The notes under the pieces are model-generated. The model had not been told where the DNA came from and made no database searches. It saw only the letters and a list, made by a program, of their open reading frames with translations. This document shows, piece after piece, positions 17,801 to 25,800 of a stretch of DNA of 64,000 bases. The stretch covers positions 24,135 to 88,134 of the forward strand of contig JAKSPK010000006.1 of NCBI GenBank assembly GCA_024404875.1, in the 5' to 3' direction. The translations under genes and the position numbers were made by a program. Source of the DNA: Oscillospiraceae bacterium. Lineage in GTDB: Bacteria; Bacillota; Clostridia; Oscillospirales; Ruminococcaceae. Within the stretch, counting starts at the first letter, position 1. Each line of letters begins with the position of its first letter.

Positions 17801-18080
17801 GACCAATGCAAACCAGTATAAAGCGGATGTTACATATCAGGAATACTGGTACAGCTCTTCTTACCACAAAGATAATTATCCTAGCTTCGGCATTGGATCT
17901 GTTGTCTGTGAAGACATTACGACAGGCCCGAATGTTGCGTCTGTAGTCTACATTGGTGACGCGAATAACAGCGGTGCACCGCAGATTATTGAAGGCAACA
18001 AGGATACTACACAGAACAGCGGAAAGCTCGGTAACGAGAACACAGATTACTTCAGCAATGACCACATCGGCGCGTCGTAA
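14829..18080 (+). CDS. Giant PilX-like pilus-associated surface protein
   Basis: A 1083-residue protein. The N-terminus has a short basic segment (to about residue 11), a PilX/pilin-like hydrophobic helix (about 12-38, GSILFTVITVMMVLVVFLMS) and the AQYAAQAALDAVTNSAY amphipathic helix typical of PilX N-terminal domains, but no GFTLIE-type prepilin cleavage motif. The exposed part is huge. Residues about 360-490 read like a bactofilin-type beta-solenoid of short repeated strands (GSLVARGDIYMY, LVMTNNTGKLIVNAG, GKVICAG), and beta-rich segments follow to the C-terminus, including a stretch near 800-880 similar in style to polymer-forming domains. The ATG follows AGAAAGGTGG. By position it is a minor pilus component and may be a tip adhesin (inference). 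Confidence 0.75.
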   Translation: MNKIMEKGKVKGSILFTVITVMMVLVVFLMSTLVLTSSANRRSYYTYFETQAQYAAQAALDAVTNSAYTDGDFYDWVVKASKAYKADTSDSKTKPRVTVNFTGSNIQFSNDVNAVTCEVELADETLVWDELTGAVHKTPAYKVTATASVGNGKNRSDYTVVNYIYENYRIDDPDKLPSVSNNAQNKLYSWTRRNGGEIKNLTPNVPKAVYSFGKSATSNNMQYFGPQYSGMSTIPAGRGLYNMIEQTDKQFFTALSNDNHSVGNAVFVSNVKSAVLSNYIFQDYGEHAIFYGNLYPSQPGKGFYFKADISNATKTQNGGVSYGQTPYVYVDGVIDTYDNNGSVFIGYDDDMNEGNTNVNLYCGGIKIGDGNSGSLVARGDIYMYDPDVDSVWGGSTGNQDLTRLGYFVDNNVGGLNAKWGLSNAGGNIFCNNSSLSLNVGMTIPGDLVMTNNTGKLIVNAGITVYGKVICAGTIEGLENLTCDTIVTSTSAKVDGIEYNLDSVTDPNLQVYKKDTDEDGIEDTFDYAAFLYETYGDKGFYGTYINTNDETVYIPNSADADANWEEYKKDAYQQALMPYNMRQDEIVDTFYRWDLKATSEAAVQEKMTGDKMIAESIHTGHIYGIKKFDCGGYVAPVTGTEMKTVYQFDSVAQDIQRAHNEDPSKYPEYQEYNWNETQGLPGGEGKWFAVSYTTEANIYGEPTWVEDYIYVPYTTSRSSSDFMPTFTPITNDKEILAALADSMITDIGTFTSNMGGVKKLTCGSKAGYTKITEAGLTRTNVPIGYHSTNEGNEFITNGTMLNNAFVIKESCYIDLGGAADASGALANFFVDPTGHDASDPIKIVLSGRSQCCGLFVINNTSYYSTDYNNIVASYAERNVIAPKGAVQFFFEDGFYPTNLFQIHNSGLFPYSNTAGTYSGASGAFHIVSNPLYPWDKDGNDVAEWASLPSAIKYSYEYVPMAMIYGEAGAEYNSQNGEVLNAVVSMPKSIFNATNANQYKADVTYQEYWYSSSYHKDNYPSFGIGSVVCEDITTGPNVASVVYIGDANNSGAPQIIEGNKDTTQNSGKLGNENTDYFSNDHIGAS

Positions 18081-18098
18081 GCGAAAGGAGGATGTTCA

Positions 18099-19046
18099 GT
18101 GAAAAAGCAAAAAGGAATGACGCTCATCGAGATCGTCATCTCGATTGCAGTATATGGTGTCCTCGCATTGCTTGTGACGGAAATCATGACTACGGTCAAC
18201 GCGACAATGCGTGCGACCAGTCAGCTCAATGACCGCCTCGCGTTTGAATCGAGGTTCGCAGATAACAACATGACCAAGGATGCGACAGGTCATCCGTTCC
18301 CGGCATCCAATGTCACATATTCTGTTGATTACACCTATGATGGCACCATTGATTTCACTTATAATCATGGTACATCCGGTATGGTCGGCGATACGACACG
18401 AACTGCGATTGAGTACAGAATGGATTATAACGATCCGACAATCCTTGGTACAAACTATGCGCAGAATGTCAATTACCGCTTCATGACCTTTGATAAGGTT
18501 GCGATGGATCCTTCAGAGTGCCCGGATGGTGCATTCCAGATTTATATTCGTTTCGTTCCCTATTTCTCCGATGAAGTTCCGGTGAGCGACGCGGAGAAAA
18601 TCTCGAAGATCCAGACGGCGAAGAGAAATCTTGCTGACATGAAAAAGCTTGATGTCATGCTGATGAGTGCATCAAAATTTGAAGGTACTGAAGACAAAAC
18701 GATTGAGTATACCGGTACGCCGACGCTTGGTAGCGACTGGACACTGGATCTCGAAAACTCCGCAAGAACAGTCACTGAAGATATTAACGATGTTTCAGTT
18801 CAGCTCAAGTTTACTTCGGAAAAGGATATGTTTTCTGACGGTGTCAGCAGAAAATGGTCTGAGAGTGATGTTGAGGTCTACCTTTATGTTAAGGTGACAA
18901 AGGATCTGCTCTCTGCAACCTATTATAAGAATTGTCTGATTGAGTTTAATGCGACCACCGGTGAATTCAAGCCGATGAAGAGCTATCAGCTCGATGAGGT
19001 ATTTCCTGCGCCGACCGATTACGAAGCTATTCTGAACCCGACATGA
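18099..19046 (+). CDS. Prepilin-type minor pilin (GspJ/PilW-like)
   Basis: A 315-residue protein with a class III prepilin signal: MKKQKG then MTLIEIVISIAVYG, with predicted cleavage after Gly6 and Glu5 of the mature protein present. The first mature residue is Met rather than Phe, which is common among minor pilins. The globular part has no recognised domain. The GTG start is supported by AAAGGAGG seven bases upstream. It follows the giant PilX-like gene by 18 bp and precedes another minor pilin, as in clusters that build the pilus-priming tip complex. Confidence 0.85.
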   Translation: MKKQKGMTLIEIVISIAVYGVLALLVTEIMTTVNATMRATSQLNDRLAFESRFADNNMTKDATGHPFPASNVTYSVDYTYDGTIDFTYNHGTSGMVGDTTRTAIEYRMDYNDPTILGTNYAQNVNYRFMTFDKVAMDPSECPDGAFQIYIRFVPYFSDEVPVSDAEKISKIQTAKRNLADMKKLDVMLMSASKFEGTEDKTIEYTGTPTLGSDWTLDLENSARTVTEDINDVSVQLKFTSEKDMFSDGVSRKWSESDVEVYLYVKVTKDLLSATYYKNCLIEFNATTGEFKPMKSYQLDEVFPAPTDYEAILNPT

Positions 19047-19059
19047 TTCGGTTCTGACG

Positions 19060-19087
19060 GCAAGGGGAGACTGACTGCTCCCCTTGC
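19060..19087 (+). other. Intercistronic hairpin between the two minor pilin genes
   Basis: GCAAGGGGAG/CTCCCCTTGC, a perfect 10-bp stem with an 8-base loop and no T-run. It is the third such hairpin inside the pilus operon. Confidence 0.55.
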
Positions 19088-19116
19088 TGCGGAACAGAAA
19101 GGAGGATGCACTAATA

Positions 19117-20244
19117 ATGAAAAAACGAATCAAGGGCTTTACGTTGATCGAGCTTGTGATCGTACTTGCGTTATTCTCGATCGTCATGTTCAGTATTTTA
19201 CAGCTTCTGGATCCTGTTTCCAAGTTCTTTGTCCGAAGCTCGAATTACGAAACAACGACAGCTTGTATCGACAACATTAAGCGTGCGATCGAAGGTAACC
19301 TGAAATATGCCGACCGTGTCCGTGTTTACAGCGGCTATGAGGCTTTTTCCGGATTGGGCGGTTCGGGAGAGAGCCCAATGAGCGGAAATCTCTCAAGCCA
19401 GGTTCAGGACTTCTGGGAGTATTTTTTCGAGGATCGTGAATTGATCGACTGCGAAGGCTCGATTTATGTCATGGTATTTGATAATCGTCCGCAGAACGGT
19501 GGAATTACAGGGCTCAGCAAGCTGGGTGATTTTACCAGCCAGCAGAGAAACTCCGGAAAGATCTCCCTGATCAGCATTCCGTTTAAGCGGGGCGAGGACA
19601 TTGATCTGACGAACAATAATGTGAGCGTCGTTGACTGGTATGTCAATCAGAAAATGTACGGCAACTATAATTATCAGTTCGCGCTTGGTACATCCAGCGA
19701 CTTCGTTATGACTCCGACAGCTGAGGGTGAACCGGAATCTTCTGAGGAAGCGACTCCTACTCCGGAAAGCCCGGTTGATCCTGCTACCGTATTCAATCCG
19801 ACGGACTGCACTGTGCAGATCTCGTCTTTCCAGGTAAGCAGAACATCTGACGGTACCGAACTTCAGGTGTCGACTATTCCTCAGAGATCTTTTGCTTCAT
19901 TCTCCATGAAGAATGTTCTGGATGCAACGAAGAAATACGCTTCTCCGACCTATGATTACAAGATCGTTCAGAATCCGAACGCTGCAAAGCGTAATGGCTA
20001 TTCTCAGGATTCTACAGGTCAGATCGACCAGCAGCAGTATGTCATTGAATCCACTGGTTCCGGCGAGGAGGCTGTACCGATCAAGCTCGTACGTTATGAA
20101 ACACTGAATTCCAACTCCGGTGCAGGCGTTGTAGATTCCTTCTACTTCATCTTTACACAGCCGGAATCCATTTATGACGGAAATGTCAGCGATGCTGATT
20201 ATTCCAAATATCTGGCAGATGTTGTTTCGATCTACGGCTCATAA
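19117..20244 (+). CDS. Prepilin-type minor pilin
   Basis: A 375-residue prepilin: MKKRIKG then FTLIELVIVLALFSIVMFSILQ, with standard cleavage after Gly7. The large globular domain contains a Pro/Glu/Ser/Thr linker (about residues 205-225) and no recognised fold. ATG 19117 has AAAGGAGG eleven bases upstream; an upstream frame from 19084 would only add residues before the signal. Last gene of the pilC-to-minor-pilin operon; it converges with pilD. Confidence 0.88.
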   Translation: MKKRIKGFTLIELVIVLALFSIVMFSILQLLDPVSKFFVRSSNYETTTACIDNIKRAIEGNLKYADRVRVYSGYEAFSGLGGSGESPMSGNLSSQVQDFWEYFFEDRELIDCEGSIYVMVFDNRPQNGGITGLSKLGDFTSQQRNSGKISLISIPFKRGEDIDLTNNNVSVVDWYVNQKMYGNYNYQFALGTSSDFVMTPTAEGEPESSEEATPTPESPVDPATVFNPTDCTVQISSFQVSRTSDGTELQVSTIPQRSFASFSMKNVLDATKKYASPTYDYKIVQNPNAAKRNGYSQDSTGQIDQQQYVIESTGSGEEAVPIKLVRYETLNSNSGAGVVDSFYFIFTQPESIYDGNVSDADYSKYLADVVSIYGS

Positions 20245-20246
20245 AC

Positions 20247-20277
20247 AAAAAGGGGCAGCCGGTGTTGCCGGCTGCCC
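20247..20277 (-). terminator. Terminator of pilD, shared with the end of the pilus operon
   Basis: A perfect 10-bp stem GGGCAGCCGG/CCGGCTGCCC with a 5-base loop lies between the convergent genes. On the minus strand it is followed by CTTTTTGTTT, so it terminates pilD efficiently. On the plus strand no T-run follows. Confidence 0.85.
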
Positions 20278-20290
20278 ACCTATTAAATTC

Positions 20291-21217
20291 TCAATGGAAC
20301 AGGAGAGGGAAAAGCATCGATGATGTGAACTGCATCCGTTCCGGTTCAAAAATCGGCATGAGCATCGACTTGTAATACCAGTCCGAAATCGGCTCGCCGA
20401 ACCATGCACCGAGCAGCAGGCCGGCACACAGATACGGCCCGAAAGCGAATTTTGAACTGCCGGTTACCTTCTTAATAATAAGCCCGAATATTACAGCAAG
20501 AAAAATGCCGATGATAGTCGCGGGGATCACGGATTTGTATCCCAGATACAATCCTGCGCAGGCCATCAGTATGGTATCGCCCAACTCGATACCGCGTATC
20601 TTTTCACCGGTTTTTTTCTTGATGTAAGCACCGCTGATTTCACCGATCAGGAAGAATGGGACGCTGATGCATACCATTCCGATCAGACGCTCCGCGAGCG
20701 AATGATAAGTAACGAAATACGCAGGGATCGCAAGCACAGCGATCAACAGCAACATCGGCACATACATATCCAGTGTGTCCCAGTCGATGAAGCCGATGCA
20801 GATCAGCAGGGATGTGAATATGCACATCAGAAAGCAGTTTACGCTGACACCAAAGACCAACAGATTTGCGACATACAGCAGGCCGTTCAGTGATTCGACG
20901 ATCGGATAGCGCGGGGAGATTTTTTCACCGCAGCTGTGGCATTTTCCGCGCAGAAAGATCCAGCTGAAGACCGGGATCAGATCAATGAGACGGATTTTTG
21001 CGCCGCAGGTCATACAGTGCGAGGATCGCTTGATGAGTGATTCGCCGCGGGGCAGCCGGATGATGACAACATTCAGAAAGCTGCCGATACAGATGCCGTA
21101 GAGAAAGACGATTGGGATCGCGAGCAGGAGAAATCCCGCAAGGTCATCGCCGTAGCTTTTCCACTCGTTCCACCCGGTTTGTGCTGCCATTGCAGCAGTC
21201 ATTAAGTTTTGGTACAT
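20291..21217 (-). CDS. pilD: Prepilin peptidase PilD
   Basis: A 308-residue polytopic aspartic protease that cleaves prepilins and methylates the new N-terminus. Visible features are the N-terminal GSFLNVVIIRLPRGESL (about residues 45-62), the zinc-binding CMTCGAK...CHSCGEK tetracysteine, the first catalytic Asp in FIDWDTLDMYVP and the second in LGDTILM. The second site reads IELGD rather than the usual GxGD, a minor deviation. Seven to eight membrane helices are expected. AAGGAGG precedes the ATG. It is transcribed on its own from 21253-21281 towards the pilus operon end. Confidence 0.93.
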   Translation of the reverse strand: MYQNLMTAAMAAQTGWNEWKSYGDDLAGFLLLAIPIVFLYGICIGSFLNVVIIRLPRGESLIKRSSHCMTCGAKIRLIDLIPVFSWIFLRGKCHSCGEKISPRYPIVESLNGLLYVANLLVFGVSVNCFLMCIFTSLLICIGFIDWDTLDMYVPMLLLIAVLAIPAYFVTYHSLAERLIGMVCISVPFFLIGEISGAYIKKKTGEKIRGIELGDTILMACAGLYLGYKSVIPATIIGIFLAVIFGLIIKKVTGSSKFAFGPYLCAGLLLGAWFGEPISDWYYKSMLMPIFEPERMQFTSSMLFPLLFH

Positions 21218-21252
21218 AACGGTACCCTCCTTCTTGGTTTGTACTGTTATCT

Positions 21253-21281
21253 ATTTTACCACAGTTTGGCATATTTTTCAA
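21253..21281 (-). promoter_or_regulatory. Promoter of pilD
   Basis: On the minus strand TTGAAA (21276-21281), 17 bases, TAAAAT (21253-21258), 36 bp upstream of the pilD start. pilB begins only 20 bp on the other side, so any pilB promoter must overlap this region. Confidence 0.7.
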
Positions 21282-21300
21282 GAGATTTTGGAGGTTGATT

Positions 21301-22962
21301 ATGAGAAACATCCGAATTGGTGACTACCTCGTCGAGGAGGGCCACATCACCCCGGAACAGCTGCAGCAGGTCCTACAGAGACAGCGTGAATCTACAGACC
21401 AGAAGAAGTTCGGCGAAGTCATCGTCGAGATGGGCTTCATGTCTGATATCAAGTTCGCGCAGGCGCTGTCTGTCAAGCTGCAAACCCCGTTTGTTGATCT
21501 GAACAATGTTGAGGTCGACGGCGAGATCGCACGCATGGTGCCGCAGGATCTGGCTGAAAGAAATTGCGTCATCGCAATCAACAAGACCGGCCGCCGTCTG
21601 ACCGTTGCGACCGATGACCCCGTCAACTTCAATATCCTTGAAGATATCAAGGTTAAGACCGGTTACGACTGTATCCCGGTTCTGGCAACGCGCAGCGCGA
21701 TCAAAAAGGCCATCGGTAAGGCTTATCAGATGACTGACCTCGGCGATCTCGGTATTGATTCTTCTCAGGGCGAAATGCTGGAAGACGATGAGTCCCGTGA
21801 CCGTGTTGAGAGCGCACCTATCGTTAAGCTCGCAACACAGATCGTTGAGAATGCATTCCGTATGGAAGCAACGGATATTCACCTCGAGCCGTTTGAGAAG
21901 TATACGCAGATCCGTGTTCGTGTCAACGGCGACCTTGTCACTCTGATGAATGTTTCTTCGAATGTCCAGAATCAGCTTGCTACCCGTCTGAAGCTCATTT
22001 CCGGTATGAACATCGCTGAAAAGCGTATTCCGCAGGACGGCCGTTTCTCCCAGACGGTTGACGGCATCCCGCTTGACCTTCGTGTTTCCTCGCTTCCGAT
22101 GGTTCACGGTGAAAAGATTGTTCTCCGAATCCTCTCGACCGGTGCGATCAAAACGCGTGGTCTGCATGAGCTCGGTATGTCTGATTATAACATGCGCTTG
22201 TTTGAGAGCATGATCAAGTGCCCGCACGGTGTTATCCTCGTTACGGGTCCGACTGGTTCCGGTAAGTCCACCACACTGTATGCGGCACTCGGCGCAATCG
22301 CAAGACCGGAGGTTAATGTCGTTACGGTTGAGGATCCGGTCGAAAAGCAGATTGAAGGCATCAACCAGTGCCAGATCAATGTTAAGTCCGGTATGACCTT
22401 CCCGGCAGCACTTCGCTCCATTCTCCGTCAGGACCCGGACGTCATCATGATCGGTGAGATGCGTGACGGCGAGACCGCTGAAATCGGTATCCGCGCCGCT
22501 ATCACCGGACACCTTGTTCTTTCCACACTCCATACGAATGACGCTGCTTCGACTATCGTTCGTCTGGTCGATATGGGCATTCCGTCATACATGGTCGCGT
22601 CTTCGCTGATTGGTGTTGTGGCACAGCGTCTCGTTAAGGTCATTTGCCCGAAGTGCAGAAAGCAGAGAATGTCTACTGCGGAAGAAAATGAGCTGATGCG
22701 CATTGATCATTCCGTTCCGGTCTACGATGCTGTCGGTTGTAACGAATGCGGCAACGGCTATCGCGGCAGAACGGCAATTCACGAGATCATCCACTGCTCT
22801 GGCGAAGTTTCTACGATGATTGCGAACGGTGCAAGCTCCGATGAGCTGGAAAAAGTTGCTCGTTCAAACGGCACAAAGCTGCTGCGTGACAATGTTGCAG
22901 ATCTGGTTCAGCAGGGTGTTACCACCATGGACGAGCTGGTTCGTGTTACATATACGGTCTAA
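21301..22962 (+). CDS. pilB: Pilus extension ATPase PilB
   Basis: A 553-residue hexameric secretion ATPase that powers pilus assembly. The N-terminal MshEN/N1 domain (about residues 1-150) starts RIGDYLVEEGHITPEQL. The core has Walker A GPTGSGKST (about 314-322), the Asp box, Walker B and the His box (HLVLSTLHTNDA). The tetracysteine CPKC...CNEC zinc site (about 445-480) is characteristic of PilB and absent from PilT. ATG 21301 follows GGAGG; the TTG two codons earlier is less likely. pilT follows 30 bp downstream. Confidence 0.95.
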   Translation: MRNIRIGDYLVEEGHITPEQLQQVLQRQRESTDQKKFGEVIVEMGFMSDIKFAQALSVKLQTPFVDLNNVEVDGEIARMVPQDLAERNCVIAINKTGRRLTVATDDPVNFNILEDIKVKTGYDCIPVLATRSAIKKAIGKAYQMTDLGDLGIDSSQGEMLEDDESRDRVESAPIVKLATQIVENAFRMEATDIHLEPFEKYTQIRVRVNGDLVTLMNVSSNVQNQLATRLKLISGMNIAEKRIPQDGRFSQTVDGIPLDLRVSSLPMVHGEKIVLRILSTGAIKTRGLHELGMSDYNMRLFESMIKCPHGVILVTGPTGSGKSTTLYAALGAIARPEVNVVTVEDPVEKQIEGINQCQINVKSGMTFPAALRSILRQDPDVIMIGEMRDGETAEIGIRAAITGHLVLSTLHTNDAASTIVRLVDMGIPSYMVASSLIGVVAQRLVKVICPKCRKQRMSTAEENELMRIDHSVPVYDAVGCNECGNGYRGRTAIHEIIHCSGEVSTMIANGASSDELEKVARSNGTKLLRDNVADLVQQGVTTMDELVRVTYTV

Positions 22963-22992
22963 CCGTAAAGAGGAAGAAACGGAGGATTTATC

Positions 22993-24102
22993 ATGCCCAT
23001 TATCAATATCAACAAAATTCTTGACGATGTGCGTGCACTCGGCTGTTCCGACCTGCACTTCACCGTCGGCATCAATCCAGTTGTCCGTCTGCACGGTCAG
23101 CTCCGTAAGATGAGCAGCTATCCGGAAATGACAGATGAGATGATCGCGGAGATCATTGAGCAGATGACGAACGAGCATCAGCGCGCCAATGTCGGAAAAA
23201 AGATCGACACGGACTTTTCGTATGTTACCCGCGCCGGCTACCGTCACCGCTGCAACATTTTCTTCCAGCGTGACCATTCGGCCATTGCGATCCGTCTGCT
23301 GCGCAATGACATTCCTACGCTTGAGGATCTGTTCATGCCGCCTATTATGTCCGAATTTGCAATGCGTCCGCGTGGCCTCGTGCTCATCACCGGCCCGACC
23401 GGTTCCGGTAAGTCTACCACGCTCGCCGGCATGATTGATTATGTCAACTGCAATAAATCCGCACATGTTATCACGATCGAGGACCCGATCGAGTATGTTC
23501 ACGAGCATAAGCGCTGTATGGTCAACCAGCGTGAGGTTGGCGCCGATGTTTCGAGCTTCTCGATGGCTCTGAGAGCTGCACTTCGTGAAGACCCGGATGT
23601 CATCCTCGTCGGCGAAATGCGTGACTTTGAGACCATTCAGGCTGCGATCACCGCGGCTGAAACCGGTCACCTTGTTTTCTCGACACTTCATACAACCTCT
23701 GCACCGGACACCATTAACCGTATCATTGACGTGTATCCGGAGCACCAGCAGAATCAGATCCGCGCACAGCTCGCAAACGTTCTTGTCGGCGTTGTCTCTC
23801 AGACACTGCTTCCGCTCAAGAACGGCACCGGTCGTATCGCGGCAATGGAGATCCTGAATGTTACTGACGCTGTCGCAGCAATGATTCGTGAGGGTAAGAT
23901 CCACCTGATCATGTCCTCGATCCAGGCTGGTAAGGCACACGGCATGATGTCGCTCGACCAGGAGCTTGCTCGTCTGGTCAAGAACAACACGGTCAACGAA
24001 GTCGATGCACTCGAAAAGTGCCAGGACAAGACCGAGTTCTATCGCTACCTCACCGCTTTGGGCGGACAGTCTGTTATCACCCGCGAGGGCGTTATCGGCT
24101 AA
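22993..24102 (+). CDS. pilT: Pilus retraction ATPase PilT
   Basis: A 369-residue PilT with the PAS-like N-terminal domain (ALGCSDLHFTVGINP), Walker A GPTGSGKST (about residues 134-142), the Asp-box glutamates in TIEDPIEYVH, Walker B, the His box HLVFSTLHTTSA, and the AIRNLIREGK-type helix present as AAMIREGKIHLIMSSIQAG. PilT depolymerises the pilus and drives retraction, so these pili are probably dynamic rather than static. GGAGG precedes the ATG, and a strong terminator follows. Confidence 0.96.
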   Translation: MPIININKILDDVRALGCSDLHFTVGINPVVRLHGQLRKMSSYPEMTDEMIAEIIEQMTNEHQRANVGKKIDTDFSYVTRAGYRHRCNIFFQRDHSAIAIRLLRNDIPTLEDLFMPPIMSEFAMRPRGLVLITGPTGSGKSTTLAGMIDYVNCNKSAHVITIEDPIEYVHEHKRCMVNQREVGADVSSFSMALRAALREDPDVILVGEMRDFETIQAAITAAETGHLVFSTLHTTSAPDTINRIIDVYPEHQQNQIRAQLANVLVGVVSQTLLPLKNGTGRIAAMEILNVTDAVAAMIREGKIHLIMSSIQAGKAHGMMSLDQELARLVKNNTVNEVDALEKCQDKTEFYRYLTALGGQSVITREGVIG

Positions 24103-24111
24103 ATTCAGCAT

Positions 24112-24145
24112 AAAACGGGGCGGATTCTTTCGTCCCGTTTTCATT
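24112..24145 (+). terminator. Terminator after pilT
   Basis: AAAACGGG...CCCGTTTT with an inner GCG/CGT extension, followed by CATTTTC. Ends the pilB-pilT unit before the pilin promoter. The DNA between 24146 and 24287 shows nothing else except the decamer TTCACAATTC at 24258-24267. Confidence 0.75.
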
Positions 24146-24287
24146 TTCTTTCTGCATGAAGACTTGTCGATTATTACAACACTGTCACCAAATTTGTGCA
24201 GAATGCTGAAAACAAAGCCCGGATAAATCCCTAAAAACTGGTTTTCGTAAAAGTTTGTTCACAATTCAGAAATATTGCGGAAAAGAC

Positions 24288-24316
24288 TTGACATTTATCT
24301 TTGGATGTGCTATACT
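24288..24316 (+). promoter_or_regulatory. Consensus promoter of the major pilin
   Basis: TTGACA (24288-24293), 17 bases, TATACT (24311-24316). The initial transcribed region begins AGACCATAGA (24318-24327). The roughly 100-base leader can form a stem between AACGG near 24329 and CCGTT near 24370. The promoter closely resembles that of the distant pilin at 54345-54373. Confidence 0.88.
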
Positions 24317-24427
24317 TAGACCATAGAGAACGGGGACGGATTTGAGAGTCGACTTAGAATCCCGGAAACCGTTATCTGATCGAAAAAAGCAGTGAAATCT
24401 GCTACCCATTTGAGGAGGTAATTTATC

Positions 24428-24922
24428 ATGAAAAAGAAAGGCTTTACTCTGATTGAGCTGATCGTCGTTATCGCTATCATCGGTGTTCTGGCTGCTATCC
24501 TGGTTCCGGCAATGCTCGGCTATGTTAGAAAGTCCAAGATCACGACTGCTAACACCACTGCTAAGTCCATCTACAATGCAATCAGCGTTACTCTGGTTGA
24601 CATGGACACTACTGACCAGGCTCTGCCGACAACTGGTGCTAACAATGTTCAGCCGAAGGGCAATTCTGCTTGGAATGGCAGTGGCGGTGACTACTTCCAG
24701 AATGCTGTCTATGCTTACTTCAATGATATCGCAAAAGTTAAGGAATTCTCTTACGAGATCGTCAACGGTGCTTGCACTGCTACCGGCGTTCTGAACGGTA
24801 CTTATCCGGGCGCATATCCGAAGGCATGGGATCCGACCATGTACAAGGCAGCTGGTTCCGTTGCTGACTCTGCAACTGCAATGGCAAATGCTCAGTACGG
24901 CGGCGAGGAGAAGAAGAGCTAA
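24428..24922 (+). CDS. pilA: Major type IV pilin
   Basis: A 164-residue pilin with a very short leader, MKKKG, then FTLIELIVVIAIIGVLAAILVPAM and the extended amphipathic helix (to about residue 55). The globular domain is short, Ala/Gly/Asn-rich, and contains a single cysteine. Codon choice is more restricted than in neighbouring genes, the leader carries a strong AGGAGG, and the promoter is near consensus; all suggest very high expression, as expected for the main pilus subunit. Related pilin-like proteins in Ruminococcus albus have been linked to cellulose binding, which fits the rest of this window. Confidence 0.92.
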   Translation: MKKKGFTLIELIVVIAIIGVLAAILVPAMLGYVRKSKITTANTTAKSIYNAISVTLVDMDTTDQALPTTGANNVQPKGNSAWNGSGGDYFQNAVYAYFNDIAKVKEFSYEIVNGACTATGVLNGTYPGAYPKAWDPTMYKAAGSVADSATAMANAQYGGEEKKS

Positions 24923-24959
24923 TTTAGTCGCTCGATCGGTTGCTTAATGTAATCATATT

Positions 24960-24988
24960 GCAAATGCCTCCCTTGTGGAGGCATTTGC
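24960..24988 (+). terminator. Strong hairpin after the major pilin gene
   Basis: A perfect 12-bp stem GCAAATGCCTCC/GGAGGCATTTGC with a 5-base loop. Only a weak T-rich tract follows (TGTATCTT), so it may be a leaky terminator or a stabilising 3' end that sets pilin mRNA above the following gene. Confidence 0.75.
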
Positions 24989-25049
24989 TGTATCTTGTAA
25001 AAGTTAACGAACATTATAAACAGTCTGACTGTTTTTGTAGAGAGGATCT

Positions 25050-25595
25050 ATGATGAAGAAACGGCATGGCTTTACGCTGATCGAACTGATTGTTGTCATT
25101 GCGATCATTGGTGTTCTGTCAGCGATACTTGTTCCGGCGATGATCGGCTATGTGAAGCGCTCACGGATTACAACCGCCAACAGTTCCGCGAAATCCGTCT
25201 TTAATGCACTGAATGTTTCCATAGTTGAATTGGACACTACCAATTTTGATGTGACAGTTCTGATGAATAAGGACATTGAGGCGACAGGTAAGGGAATCTA
25301 TGCATGCAAGGATACATCGATTGTGCCTTCTCCGGATGTTGAGACACTGACAAAGATGCTCTATGCCAGAGTTGCTGAGTATTTTTCTGATATTCAGCGT
25401 ATTGAAAATATAAAATACCGTTTTGGCGCACAGGGGTGCATCGGTGTCGGTATTCTCAATCGCAAGTATCCCGGAACATATCCGATGGCGATCACTGTGA
25501 AGGATTACGATGCGAAGGACTCTTCATGGACTGTGTCAGATGCGCTTTCTTTTGCGATGAAGGATCCGAAGAAGGAATCGGATGAGCCTATTTGA
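25050..25595 (+). CDS. Second type IV pilin
   Basis: A 181-residue pilin: MMKKRHG then FTLIELIVVIAIIGVLSAILVPAMIGYVKRSRITTANSSAKS, nearly identical to the major pilin over the N-terminal helix but with a divergent, larger globular domain with two cysteines. It lies 127 bp after the major pilin with no clear promoter of its own, so it is probably expressed at lower level by read-through past the 24960 hairpin. It may be an alternative or minor subunit arisen by duplication. The first of two ATGs is placed best relative to GAGAGGA. Confidence 0.88.
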   Translation: MMKKRHGFTLIELIVVIAIIGVLSAILVPAMIGYVKRSRITTANSSAKSVFNALNVSIVELDTTNFDVTVLMNKDIEATGKGIYACKDTSIVPSPDVETLTKMLYARVAEYFSDIQRIENIKYRFGAQGCIGVGILNRKYPGTYPMAITVKDYDAKDSSWTVSDALSFAMKDPKKESDEPI

Positions 25596-25607
25596 ATACT
25601 GAAAGCA

Positions 25608-25644
25608 ACAGGCAGTACCGCGAGCAGGTACTGCTTGTTTTTTT
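25608..25644 (+). terminator. Terminator after the second pilin
   Basis: ACAGGCAGTACC/GGTACTGCTTGT stem with a 7-base loop followed by a T8 run. Textbook intrinsic terminator that ends the pilin unit. Confidence 0.92.
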
Positions 25645-25800
25645 GCGAAAAAGCAGGCATGGTGATTTTCGCTGACGATGTCATGATATTTGTATAATGT
25701 TCATATGAGCATCAGGAATTCATTTGTTTTCTGCCGAAATGTTCACATTCCCGTGTCAGAATTTTCACAATTCGTTTTCTCGTTTTTCATATCCGCTTGT

